NCBI RefSeq assembly: GCF_003019275.1 | Contig: NZ_CP027848.1 | Span: 1,922,001-1,986,000 of the forward strand | Origin: Staphylococcus muscae | GTDB taxonomy: Bacteria; Bacillota; Bacilli; Staphylococcales; Staphylococcaceae | Length of the DNA stretch: 64,000 nt | Reading direction: 5' to 3' | Part shown: positions 9,387 to 16,936 of the stretch, piece by piece | Layout: the number at the start of each line of letters is the position of its first letter | How positions within the stretch are numbered: position 1 is the first letter of the stretch | Notes under the pieces: model-generated | Told to the model about the DNA's origin: nothing | What the model saw: the letters and a program-made list of their open reading frames with translations, nothing else | Database searches by the model: none | Translations under genes and position numbers: made by a program

Positions 9387-9809
9387 ATGATTGTAAAAAC
9401 AAGAACAAACGTTTATGATTTTAATTTTCATCTAGTGTGGATTACAAAGTATAGAAAGTCGATATTTGATACAAAAGAAAAGTGTGAAGCAATGAAAGGA
9501 TTTTTAATAACAATCGCAAAGGAACATGATATAACCATTCAAGAAATGGAAGTAATGCCTGACCACGTTCATATGCTTATATCATTTCATCCTAAACATG
9601 CACCAAGCTCCATCGTCAAGACATTGAAAGGTAAGTCAGCACGTTTATGGTTCAAACAGTATCCTAAAACAAAAGCGTCATTGTGGGGTGGACACTTGTG
9701 GTCTCCAAGTTACTTCATGAGTACGCTCGGGAACATGTCTAAGAATACTGTTGAAAACTATATCAAAAATCAAACGAAAGAATTTAATGGAGGTCGTCCA
9801 AGACGTTGA
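9387..9809 (+). CDS. tnpA: TnpA Y1 HUH transposase of IS copy 1
   Basis: The 140-residue IS200-type transposase has the HUH motif (His60-Val-His62 in MPDHVHMLISF) and nucleophile Tyr125 (TVENYIKNQ). It acts as a dimer on single-stranded DNA, cutting and joining at hairpin-guided ends without target duplication. ATG 9387 follows AGGGGG. It diverges from tnpB across an 88-bp promoter region (9299-9386). Identical protein in all three copies. Confidence 0.95.
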   Translation: MIVKTRTNVYDFNFHLVWITKYRKSIFDTKEKCEAMKGFLITIAKEHDITIQEMEVMPDHVHMLISFHPKHAPSSIVKTLKGKSARLWFKQYPKTKASLWGGHLWSPSYFMSTLGNMSKNTVENYIKNQTKEFNGGRPRR

Positions 9810-9861
9810 TTCATCACGGTAATGAATTATCGTGTTTTCTCAACTGACGACCCATGATAAA

Positions 9862-9887
9862 AAATATATAGGGTAGGCATGCTACCC
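9862..9887 (-). terminator. Terminator of the lipoprotein gene, target of IS copy 1
   Basis: GGGTAG and CTACCC form a nearly complete 17-base palindrome at 9871-9887, followed on the minus strand by TATATATTTTTT. The T-run merges into the IS flank, so the element landed at the 3' edge of this terminator. Confidence 0.8.
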
Positions 9888-9895
9888 AGTATTGG

Positions 9896-10330
9896 CTAAT
9901 ATCCCCCTTGCGATGGTGCAGTTTGTAAACCATAAGGCGACTCTTTTGAAAGATCTCTCAATCTATCAATTTCAGCATCAGAAGGGTTATTTAAGTCAAT
10001 TCCTTCATCTATCGCTTGTTGAACGGCAGGATTATAAATCTCTGGTTGTTGTTGCGTTGGATATGACTCATAACTTTGTATTTGCTGGTTGATTGATTGA
10101 TCTTGATTTTGTGGTTGCATTTGATCTTCGTGATATTGTTGAGCAGAGTATTGTTCATCTTCTTCATTTTTTTGATTATCTTTTTTTACTTGTTTTGTTT
10201 CAGATTCTTCTCTTTTCTTAGTTTCTTGTTTCAATTCTTCTTTCTTTTGTTTTTCATTCTCTTTTCCATCTGTTCCACAAGCACTTAACATTAATGCGCT
10301 AGCGAATAAAATTCCTAGTGATTTACGCAT
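9896..10330 (-). CDS. Prophage lipoprotein
   Basis: The 144-residue product starts at ATG 10330 behind AAGGAGG and has a signal peptide with lipobox LSAC (Cys about residue 17), so it should be lipid-anchored on the outer membrane face. A long Lys/Glu/Gln-rich low-complexity linker (about 20-80) leads to a compact C-terminal region (NPAVQQAIDEGIDLNNPSDAEIDRLRD, split by no obvious motif). Lipoproteins beside int are common in staphylococcal prophages and some block superinfection; that role here is inference. It is flanked by IS copies 1 and 2. Confidence 0.8.
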   Translation of the reverse strand: MRKSLGILFASALMLSACGTDGKENEKQKKEELKQETKKREESETKQVKKDNQKNEEDEQYSAQQYHEDQMQPQNQDQSINQQIQSYESYPTQQQPEIYNPAVQQAIDEGIDLNNPSDAEIDRLRDLSKESPYGLQTAPSQGGY

Positions 10331-10459
10331 ACTAATTAACCTCCTTATTAATGAATTTATACAGTTATATATGAAGTATATATGAAGCGAACACCATATC
10401 ATACATGTTTAGATGCTGATATTAAATGTGTTATAATCAAAGAAAAAGTAGGTGCTTAA

Positions 10460-10627
10460 ATGGAAATGATACTTCTGCTTTGCTCAACTGGTGTTGCTGG
10501 GCTGTTTACTTATATATATTTAGACTATTTGTCAATCTTAGATACTGAAAAGCCTGAAATCAAAAGAATGTTCTCGTTACTTTTCTCTATTATGAACTAC
10601 ACATCGACTAAAGTCGATGGTTTCTAG
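10460..10627 (+). pseudogene. Small membrane protein gene truncated by IS copy 2
   Basis: ATG 10460 follows AGGTG, and TATAAT lies at about 10431. About 43 native residues start with a hydrophobic helix (ILLLCSTGVAGLFTYIY) and then KPEIKRMFSLLFS. From 10590 the frame runs into IS copy 2 and ends in IS-derived residues at TAG 10625-10627. It reads opposite to the surrounding lysogeny genes. No clear continuation is found beyond copy 2. Confidence 0.6.
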
Positions 10628-10674
10628 GAACACTCATAACTTGATGTAATCATTGATTACAACAGAGGTTTAAG

Positions 10675-11817
10675 CTATTTTACTAAGGCTTGTTCCAAGC
10701 CAAAATTTAGTATATTTTTTGATGCATTGATATCACGGTCATGTTCTGTACTACATTCAGAACATATCCAACACCTAACATCTAATGTCTTTTTACCACT
10801 ATCAAATCCACAGCTTGAACAGTATTGAGATGATTTGTAGGGATTAACAGTCATTGATGTCTTACTATACATTACACATTTGTATTCAATGAATGTTCTA
10901 AAAATTCGCCATGACTGACTTGCAATTGAACGTGATAACTTATGATTTTTCATTAAATTCGATGTTTTCAAATCTTCTAAGACGATTAAATCATAACGTT
11001 CAACTAAATCTGTCGTAATTTTATGGATATAATCTTTTCGTGTATTGACGATTTTTTCATGAATACGTGCAACTTGACGTTTTGCCTTTTGATAGTTCTT
11101 AGCATCTTTTAAAGGCATACCATTCTTAATTGCATTCAGTCTACGTCTTGCAACACGCTTTTCCCAATAATGTAACTGCTTTTTATACTTTAGATGTAAA
11201 CGTTGCGAGGCATATTTCTTACCATCTGACGTAATTGCTAGATGTGTCAAACCTAAATCTATACCAACCGACTTACCTGTTTTTGGTAGTGCTTGATTAT
11301 CGCTTTCTACCAATAATGAAATATAATAATATCCTGTTGATTTACGTGTAACCGTAACCGATTTAATACGACTGTTTTCAATGTGTTGGACGCTTGACTT
11401 GCATTTAACCCACCCTAGTTTGGGTAACTTGATGTAACGCTGATTATCATTAAAACGGATGTTGTTACCACGTATCGTGCTGAGGTATGACTGCCTTGTA
11501 ATTTTCTTTGATTTAAATTTAGGATATCTTGAATAACCTTTAAAAAATCGGTCAAATGTCTCGGATAATGTTTTGACAGCACATTGAATCGCAACACTAT
11601 CTATATCTTTTAACCATGGATATTCAAGTTTCAATGCTGGTAATAAAGCACTTAATTTTGGATAACTTAACATCTTAAGTTCATTATTATTCTGATAGCG
11701 CTGATTAATCATATTCAACATTTCATTCCATACAAAACGTGTACAGCCGAATGTCTGTTCAATTTTCAATTGTTGTGCTTTGTTTGGATATATCTTACAT
11801 TCGATACCTCGATACAT
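10675..11817 (-). CDS. tnpB: TnpB RNA-guided nuclease of IS copy 2
   Basis: Identical in sequence to TnpB of copy 1 (380 residues, RuvC triad Asp187, Glu281, Asp362 and intact zinc finger). The same SD and ATG are used. Its guide would be read from the flank at 10589 and leftward, that is from the truncated membrane-protein gene. Confidence 0.93.
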   Translation of the reverse strand: MYRGIECKIYPNKAQQLKIEQTFGCTRFVWNEMLNMINQRYQNNNELKMLSYPKLSALLPALKLEYPWLKDIDSVAIQCAVKTLSETFDRFFKGYSRYPKFKSKKITRQSYLSTIRGNNIRFNDNQRYIKLPKLGWVKCKSSVQHIENSRIKSVTVTRKSTGYYYISLLVESDNQALPKTGKSVGIDLGLTHLAITSDGKKYASQRLHLKYKKQLHYWEKRVARRRLNAIKNGMPLKDAKNYQKAKRQVARIHEKIVNTRKDYIHKITTDLVERYDLIVLEDLKTSNLMKNHKLSRSIASQSWRIFRTFIEYKCVMYSKTSMTVNPYKSSQYCSSCGFDSGKKTLDVRCWICSECSTEHDRDINASKNILNFGLEQALVK

Positions 11818-11905
11818 GATAACACCTCCTTCAATACTATTATACACATGACTATTAAAAAAATGAATTTAAATGTTATAATATTAAGTATTAGGGGGTA
11901 TACAT

Positions 11906-12328
11906 ATGATTGTAAAAACAAGAACAAACGTTTATGATTTTAATTTTCATCTAGTGTGGATTACAAAGTATAGAAAGTCGATATTTGATACAAAAGAAAA
12001 GTGTGAAGCAATGAAAGGATTTTTAATAACAATCGCAAAGGAACATGATATAACCATTCAAGAAATGGAAGTAATGCCTGACCACGTTCATATGCTTATA
12101 TCATTTCATCCTAAACATGCACCAAGCTCCATCGTCAAGACATTGAAAGGTAAGTCAGCACGTTTATGGTTCAAACAGTATCCTAAAACAAAAGCGTCAT
12201 TGTGGGGTGGACACTTGTGGTCTCCAAGTTACTTCATGAGTACGCTCGGGAACATGTCTAAGAATACTGTTGAAAACTATATCAAAAATCAAACGAAAGA
12301 ATTTAATGGAGGTCGTCCAAGACGTTGA
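11906..12328 (+). CDS. tnpA: TnpA Y1 HUH transposase of IS copy 2
   Basis: Identical to TnpA of copy 1 (140 residues, His60/His62, Tyr125 intact), preceded by the same AGGGGG site. Confidence 0.95.
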   Translation: MIVKTRTNVYDFNFHLVWITKYRKSIFDTKEKCEAMKGFLITIAKEHDITIQEMEVMPDHVHMLISFHPKHAPSSIVKTLKGKSARLWFKQYPKTKASLWGGHLWSPSYFMSTLGNMSKNTVENYIKNQTKEFNGGRPRR

Positions 12329-12345
12329 TTCATCACGGTAATGAA

Positions 12346-12867
12346 TTATCGTGTTTTCTCAACTGACGACCCATGATAAAAATAAATGAAATCGCCTAGA
12401 TTTATTTGTGAAAAAAAGATCCATGGTGGTATGTCATCTTTTGATTTATATTTTGAAAAGGGAACTTTCTCAAATGTTTTTCTTTGAGCGAGTTTTTTGT
12501 TTATGAAATTAATTCGTTTTGCAATAGATTTAGAATTCTCATAACTTAAAGCGTTAAAATACTCTGAATTCTTAATCCCTAATCTATTTCCAATTTTATG
12601 ACTAAGCAGGGTCTTTATTGTGGTTTCGGTCTGAATAATGTATTTAAATAATAATGTCTGTAAATCAAAGTCAAATAATACAAGTGATTCAATAAGTTCG
12701 AAGGATATATTGCCTTTCGTTTTTGCGAGTGTTTTTACATAATCGGTTATAATTTTATTGAAACCATGATACTTAATAGCTACAATTACATCATCATTTT
12801 CATCAAAGTTAATCCCTAGTTTTCTCATTTCTTCAATTAGTTCTTCATAAGTAAGGAACTTAGTCAT
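12346..12867 (-). pseudogene. Abi-family (AbiD/AbiF-like) abortive infection gene, 3' truncated by IS copy 2
   Basis: ATG 12867 follows AGGAGA. The N-terminal half fits the Abi_2 family: TYEELIEEMRKLGI, a helical middle (LQTLLFKYIIQTETTIKTLLSHKIG) and the hallmark PPWIFFSQINLGDFIYFY. Family members are usually about 300 residues, but native sequence ends at about residue 164 where IS copy 2 begins; the last nine residues and TAA 12346 are IS-encoded. Full-length relatives stop phage growth by killing or arresting the host. A structured small-RNA candidate lies directly upstream. Function is probably lost. Confidence 0.75.
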
Positions 12868-12885
12868 AATATTTCTCCTAAAACG

Positions 12886-12970
12886 AAAAAACCCCAAATG
12901 CTAATTAAAGCACTTGGGTGATTCGGGCTGAATCTAAATTTTCGGCTCACTTTGTTGAGAGCTTTCAGTG
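12886..12970 (-). ncRNA. Structured small RNA candidate upstream of abi
   Basis: On the minus strand an RNA of about 85 nt would start near 12970 and end at a T6 run (12891-12886). It folds into three visible hairpins: GCTC..GAGC (12962-12945), GATTC..GAATC (12934-12920) and a terminator stem CCCAAGTGCT..AGCATTTGGG (12918-12893). Its first bases AGCACT (12972-12967) are complementary to AGTGCT in the terminator arm, so an alternative pairing or pseudoknot is possible. A good promoter sits just upstream and abi starts 19 bases after the T-run. I recall reports of AbiF-type proteins with partner small RNAs; I could not check that here. Confidence 0.55.
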
Positions 12971-12975
12971 CTTTT

Positions 12976-13004
12976 AACATACCACGTTTTAATTTATATT
13001 TCAA
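12976..13004 (-). promoter_or_regulatory. Promoter of the small RNA/abi unit
   Basis: On the minus strand -35 TTGAAA (13004-12999) and -10 TATGTT (12981-12976) are separated by 17 bp. The -35 box overlaps the last codons of the upstream split gene, so the small RNA/abi unit is a discrete cassette placed right after it. Confidence 0.6.
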
Positions 13005-13109
13005 CGATATCACCTATTTTTATTAGTTCATCAGTAACTTCTCTATTAATAGGTTCTGCATCGAATTTAAATCGTTGTTTATTATTTTGTTGATTTTGCA
13101 TTGTTTTTA
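12994..13109 (-). pseudogene. 3' fragment of the gene split by IS copy 3
   Basis: Reading the minus strand from the IS junction, ATA AAA ACA ATG continues open for 38 codons to TAA 12996-12994, ending IKIGDIVEI. When IS copy 3 is removed this frame joins exactly in phase to the 5' fragment at 14898-15149 (..RQSL + IKTMQNQQ..). The reconstructed protein would be about 121 residues. The ending resembles the C-terminal strand of FlgT-like domains. Confidence 0.65.
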
Positions 13110-13157
13110 TCATGGGTCGTCAGTTGAGAAAACACGATAATTCATTACCGTGATGAA

Positions 13158-13580
13158 TCAACGTCTTGGACGACCTCCATTAAATTCTTTCGTTTGATTT
13201 TTGATATAGTTTTCAACAGTATTCTTAGACATGTTCCCGAGCGTACTCATGAAGTAACTTGGAGACCACAAGTGTCCACCCCACAATGACGCTTTTGTTT
13301 TAGGATACTGTTTGAACCATAAACGTGCTGACTTACCTTTCAATGTCTTGACGATGGAGCTTGGTGCATGTTTAGGATGAAATGATATAAGCATATGAAC
13401 GTGGTCAGGCATTACTTCCATTTCTTGAATGGTTATATCATGTTCCTTTGCGATTGTTATTAAAAATCCTTTCATTGCTTCACACTTTTCTTTTGTATCA
13501 AATATCGACTTTCTATACTTTGTAATCCACACTAGATGAAAATTAAAATCATAAACGTTTGTTCTTGTTTTTACAATCAT
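13158..13580 (-). CDS. tnpA: TnpA Y1 HUH transposase of IS copy 3
   Basis: Identical to TnpA of copies 1 and 2; HUH and Tyr125 are intact. Confidence 0.95.
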   Translation of the reverse strand: MIVKTRTNVYDFNFHLVWITKYRKSIFDTKEKCEAMKGFLITIAKEHDITIQEMEVMPDHVHMLISFHPKHAPSSIVKTLKGKSARLWFKQYPKTKASLWGGHLWSPSYFMSTLGNMSKNTVENYIKNQTKEFNGGRPRR

Positions 13581-13668
13581 ATGTATACCCCCTAATACTT
13601 AATATTATAACATTTAAATTCATTTTTTTAATAGTCATGTGTATAATAGTATTGAAGGAGGTGTTATC

Positions 13669-14811
13669 ATGTATCGAGGTATCGAATGTAAGATATATCC
13701 AAACAAAGCACAACAATTGAAAATTGAACAGACATTCGGCTGTACACGTTTTGTATGGAATGAAATGTTGAATATGATTAATCAGCGCTATCAGAATAAT
13801 AATGAACTTAAGATGTTAAGTTATCCAAAATTAAGTGCTTTATTACCAGCATTGAAACTTGAATATCCATGGTTAAAAGATATAGATAGTGTTGCGATTC
13901 AATGTGCTGTCAAAACATTATCCGAGACATTTGACCGATTTTTTAAAGGTTATTCAAGATATCCTAAATTTAAATCAAAGAAAATTACAAGGCAGTCATA
14001 CCTCAGCACGATACGTGGTAACAACATCCGTTTTAATGATAATCAGCGTTACATCAAGTTACCCAAACTAGGGTGGGTTAAATGCAAGTCAAGCGTCCAA
14101 CACATTGAAAACAGTCGTATTAAATCGGTTACGGTTACACGTAAATCAACAGGATATTATTATATTTCATTATTGGTAGAAAGCGATAATCAAGCACTAC
14201 CAAAAACAGGTAAGTCGGTTGGTATAGATTTAGGTTTGACACATCTAGCAATTACGTCAGATGGTAAGAAATATGCCTCGCAACGTTTACATCTAAAGTA
14301 TAAAAAGCAGTTACATTATTGGGAAAAGCGTGTTGCAAGACGTAGACTGAATGCAATTAAGAATGGTATGCCTTTAAAAGATGCTAAGAACTATCAAAAG
14401 GCAAAACGTCAAGTTGCACGTATTCATGAAAAAATCGTCAATACACGAAAAGATTATATCCATAAAATTACGACAGATTTAGTTGAACGTTATGATTTAA
14501 TCGTCTTAGAAGATTTGAAAACATCGAATTTAATGAAAAATCATAAGTTATCACGTTCAATTGCAAGTCAGTCATGGCGAATTTTTAGAACATTCATTGA
14601 ATACAAATGTGTAATGTATAGTAAGACATCAATGACTGTTAATCCCTACAAATCATCTCAATACTGTTCAAGCTGTGGATTTGATAGTGGTAAAAAGACA
14701 TTAGATGTTAGGTGTTGGATATGTTCTGAATGTAGTACAGAACATGACCGTGATATCAATGCATCAAAAAATATACTAAATTTTGGCTTGGAACAAGCCT
14801 TAGTAAAATAG
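13669..14811 (+). CDS. tnpB: TnpB RNA-guided nuclease of IS copy 3
   Basis: Identical to TnpB of copies 1 and 2 (380 residues). ATG 13669 is preceded by GAAGGAGGTG. The guide of this copy would be read from the host flank beginning at 14897. Confidence 0.93.
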   Translation: MYRGIECKIYPNKAQQLKIEQTFGCTRFVWNEMLNMINQRYQNNNELKMLSYPKLSALLPALKLEYPWLKDIDSVAIQCAVKTLSETFDRFFKGYSRYPKFKSKKITRQSYLSTIRGNNIRFNDNQRYIKLPKLGWVKCKSSVQHIENSRIKSVTVTRKSTGYYYISLLVESDNQALPKTGKSVGIDLGLTHLAITSDGKKYASQRLHLKYKKQLHYWEKRVARRRLNAIKNGMPLKDAKNYQKAKRQVARIHEKIVNTRKDYIHKITTDLVERYDLIVLEDLKTSNLMKNHKLSRSIASQSWRIFRTFIEYKCVMYSKTSMTVNPYKSSQYCSSCGFDSGKKTLDVRCWICSECSTEHDRDINASKNILNFGLEQALVK

Positions 14812-14858
14812 CTTAAACCTCTGTTGTAATCAATGATTACATCAAGTTATGAGTGTTC

Positions 14859-15149
14859 CTAGAAACCATCGACTTTAGTCGATGTGTAGTTCATAATAAG
14901 TGATTGACGGATTTGTTGTTTAGGTATGCAAATTGAGAATTTGTCTTGTACATCTATAACTAAAATCTTAGTTTTAATATGTGGTATTTTTCCAAGATTT
15001 TCAGAAGTTAAAGGATTTTTAATTTCTTGTCCTTTTTCAGAAAGGATACTTAATTCCATACCTACTTCTATTCCATCTACCGCTCCAGCTGAAATTACTA
15101 ATTTGTAATCATTTAAAAAAGCCGCCACTGATATAATTTTCTTTTCCAT
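14859..15149 (-). pseudogene. 5' fragment of FlgT-like-domain phage gene split by IS copy 3
   Basis: ATG 15149 follows AAAGG and lies 6 bases before the immA-like stop, so the two were co-transcribed. Native residues (about 84) read MEKKIISVAAFLNDYKLVIS, then GAVDGIEVGMELSIL and KTKILVIDVQDKFSICIP, a beta-rich pattern resembling FlgT C-terminal-like domains found beside phage repressors. From 14897 the frame enters the IS and ends at IS-derived residues. The missing 3' part survives at 12994-13109. Function unknown. Confidence 0.65.
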
Positions 15150-15154
15150 CCTTT

Positions 15155-15613
15155 TCACTCCAAATCTTTATATATTGTTAATGGTTCAAAGCTAATAAGG
15201 TAATCACCATGTTGAACCCCTAGTCCGTATTTTATTTTATAATAATCTAGAGTCTCTTCCACAAAACTTTTAGAAACTTCAAAGAAAATAGCCATTTCAT
15301 GTAAATTTTGTACACCGTATTTAAAAGCGTCTATCAATCCTTGTAAAGTTATGACAGATTCATAAGCTAGTCGTCTTGCTTTTATTTCTAACTTTTTATT
15401 TAACATATCAGATTGGTCTAATATGTTTCCATATGAAATTTTATAATGTGCAATTTCTTCAGCTAATACTTCATGTTTATGGTAGCTTGTCATATCTTTA
15501 TCTATCAAAATAGCACCATTAGCATAGATTCCCTTAAATCCACCTCTTAATTTAAATCCATCACTAATAGGGATATGACTATTTTCAATCATTAATCGTT
15601 CGTACATAGTCAT
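15155..15613 (-). CDS. ImmA/IrrE-family metallopeptidase-like protein
   Basis: The 152-residue product contains KHEVLAEEIAHYK near residues 57-69, matching the EE-x-x-H zinc site of phage ImmA/IrrE-like proteins next to cI repressors. Such proteins cleave or inactivate the repressor or a partner. ATG 15613 has AAGGGG upstream. It lies between repressor-gene debris and the split FlgT-like gene in one minus-strand unit. Confidence 0.8.
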   Translation of the reverse strand: MTMYERLMIENSHIPISDGFKLRGGFKGIYANGAILIDKDMTSYHKHEVLAEEIAHYKISYGNILDQSDMLNKKLEIKARRLAYESVITLQGLIDAFKYGVQNLHEMAIFFEVSKSFVEETLDYYKIKYGLGVQHGDYLISFEPLTIYKDLE

Positions 15614-15626
15614 ATGTATTGCCCCT

Positions 15627-15880
15627 TTATTGTTTTCTATGTTTTTGTTTAACGAATTCGGCATATTGTAAAATTTCTTCTAATTCTTCTTGTGTGAAAT
15701 CGCCTTCTAAGTGAGCGGCTCATCTTCCACTCGAACTTTTTTGACAAAGGCTTCTCCATTGATAATAAATACACCAATTTGACCGTCTCCTCACGCCACA
15801 TAGGCGCTATTAATCAAAAATTCGATAGTTATAAATAACTTTGCCTATCACTTCGATTTCATCTACTGTTTTTTATTTAT
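15627..15880 (-). pseudogene. Debris of S24-type repressor genes
   Basis: Three short coding remnants follow each other in different frames: VDEIEVIGKVIYNYRIFD ending at 15810 (typical repressor C-terminus), DGQIGVFIINGEAFVKKVR ending at 15707 (core of an S24 peptidase), and AAHLEGDFTQEELEEIL ending at 15627. In an intact S24 repressor the second block precedes the first, so the remnants come from more than one gene or are rearranged. No complete gene is present between 15614 and 15925. Confidence 0.65.
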
Positions 15881-15925
15881 ATTAAAACACCCCAAACATG
15901 ATAATCTCAATAAAAACTCTCCTTT

Positions 15926-16555
15926 CTATCTAAACAATCTTTGACTTGCTACAACACGACCAACTATTTTTACTTCATCATTTTTACCGTAAACTTGCGG
16001 ATAGTGTTGTGGATTGTTTGATTCAGGTATCAATATAATTTGATCGTCATTGTATCTAACACGTTTTACGGTGGCGTTATATCCATTAATCATTACCACT
16101 CCGAGCTGACCATTTTCTACAATTGCATCTTTTTCTACGACTACAATATCACCATCTTGAAATAATTTATCCATACTATCTCCAGACACACACAAACCGA
16201 ATTCTTCTTTGTTAGAATTGAGGTTTTTAGTAGCAAAATATATGTAATCAATTAAATTTTCCTCTGTATAAATAGGCATTCCTGCTGATATTTTAGAGAC
16301 AACTGGTATCTTTTTGACTGGTAGGGTTTCTAAAACTTGTTTTTCTTTATCTTCTACTAAATCAGCTTTAGTAACATTAAAGTAATCAGCAAGTAATTCT
16401 ATTTTATCGATACGCGGATATGTTTTCGCGTTTATCCAATCTGATAAAGTTGTATATTTCACTTTTAAATCATTTGATAATTTCTTTCTGTCGATATTAT
16501 TTTCTTTCATAAGACGAGAAATATTTTTAGCCATTACTTGTTTATTACCTAGCAT
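15926..16555 (-). CDS. CI-like phage repressor, HTH plus S24 peptidase
   Basis: The 209-residue protein has an N-terminal XRE helix-turn-helix (about 24-45, LSNDLKVKYTTLSDWINAKT), a self-cleavage Ala91-Gly92 site (KISAGMP) and an S24 domain with Ser127 (VSGDSMDK) and Lys164 (ATVKRVR). It should maintain lysogeny and be cleaved after RecA activation. ATG 16555 follows AAGGGA. Its promoter overlaps an operator palindrome at 16595-16609. Confidence 0.95.
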   Translation of the reverse strand: MLGNKQVMAKNISRLMKENNIDRKKLSNDLKVKYTTLSDWINAKTYPRIDKIELLADYFNVTKADLVEDKEKQVLETLPVKKIPVVSKISAGMPIYTEENLIDYIYFATKNLNSNKEEFGLCVSGDSMDKLFQDGDIVVVEKDAIVENGQLGVVMINGYNATVKRVRYNDDQIILIPESNNPQHYPQVYGKNDEVKIVGRVVASQRLFR

Positions 16556-16590
16556 TTATTTTCAATCCCTTCATCTAATAACTTAAACTC

Positions 16591-16619
16591 ATTATACGAT
16601 TAATCCGTAAATAATACAA
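16591..16619 (-). promoter_or_regulatory. cI promoter with embedded operator
   Basis: On the minus strand -35 TTGTAT (16619-16614) and -10 TATAAT (16596-16591) flank a 17-bp spacer. The palindrome TACGGATTAATCGTA (16609-16595) fills the spacer and touches the -10, so repressor or Cro bound here would block cI transcription. Confidence 0.75.
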
Positions 16620-16634
16620 GAGAAAAATAAAAAA

Positions 16635-16676
16635 TACGGTTTAAGTGTTGACATTACGTTTTAACCGTAATATACT
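16635..16676 (+). promoter_or_regulatory. Early (cro) promoter with embedded operator
   Basis: TTGACA (16648-16653) and TATACT (16671-16676) are separated by exactly 17 bp, which is the palindrome TTACG-TTTTAAC-CGTAA (16654-16670). A further half site TACGGTTTAA lies at 16635-16644. Repressor binding would cover the whole promoter. Confidence 0.8.
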
Positions 16677-16708
16677 TAGGTCAGTTCTTACAACAGGAGG
16701 TGACATAA

Positions 16709-16936
16709 ATGGTAAGTGTGCAAGTAAAAAAGGAACCGTATACCTTAAAAATGTTGCGAGCGAAATACGATTTAACTCAAGCACAAGCGGGCGCTAAAGT
16801 AGGAGTTTCAGCAGATGTATGGCACAACTGGGAAAAGGCAAAAACATTCCCTAACATTCCACAATTACAAAAAATAGAAAAAGAATTTAACGTCACTTAT
16901 AATGACATTATTTTTTTAACTAATAATAACGGTTAA
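16709..16936 (+). CDS. Cro-like XRE regulator
   Basis: The 75-residue product is a single XRE helix-turn-helix domain (LTQAQAGAKVGVSADVWHNWE). ATG 16709 follows AGGAGGTGA. It is the first gene of the early operon, divergent from cI, and probably represses cI transcription. Confidence 0.88.
   Translation: MVSVQVKKEPYTLKMLRAKYDLTQAQAGAKVGVSADVWHNWEKAKTFPNIPQLQKIEKEFNVTYNDIIFLTNNNG

Larger units (their letters stand above)
8071..9857 (+). mobile_element. IS200/IS605-family element, copy 1
   Basis: The element is about 1787 bp with divergent tnpA (right) and tnpB (left). Ends were set by comparing the three copies in this window: shared sequence begins at TTATGAACTAC and ends at CCATGAT next to a T-rich flank. 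There is no target duplication, as expected for the family. Hairpins sit just inside both ends: 8083-8100 and 8126-8142 near tnpB, and CACGG..TCGTG at 9816-9835 near tnpA. The tnpA-side flank is the T-tract of a terminator (9862-9887). The exact end is uncertain by one or two bases. Confidence 0.9.
10590..12376 (+). mobile_element. IS200/IS605-family element, copy 2
   Basis: This is a full copy displaced by exactly 2519 bases from copy 1 and in the same orientation; the encoded proteins are identical and I saw no base differences on scanning. The left (tnpB-side) flank is a truncated membrane-protein gene and the right (tnpA-side) flank is a truncated abi gene. Joining the two flanks restores neither gene, which implies loss of DNA at this copy. 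Confidence 0.9.
13110..14896 (-). mobile_element. IS200/IS605-family element, copy 3 (inverted)
   Basis: A full copy in the opposite orientation to copies 1 and 2. The tnpA-side flank is TTGTTTTTA and the tnpB-side flank is TAAGTGATT. Removal restores one open frame across the junction, so this is a simple insertion without target duplication. Together with copy 2 it brackets the abi/small-RNA segment (12377-13109) in inverted orientation. Confidence 0.9.

Noticed and set aside
12377..13109. Abi/small-RNA segment between inverted IS copies as a composite transposon
   Set aside because: IS200/IS605 elements move as single-stranded units and inverted copies do not normally mobilise DNA between them; the flanks are explained by separate insertions.
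13110..14896. Recent inversion of the segment between IS copies 2 and 3
   Set aside because: Joining flanks of copy 3 in their present order restores a sensible gene, so the present orientation needs no inversion. Either order gives short open joins, so this is not fully excluded.
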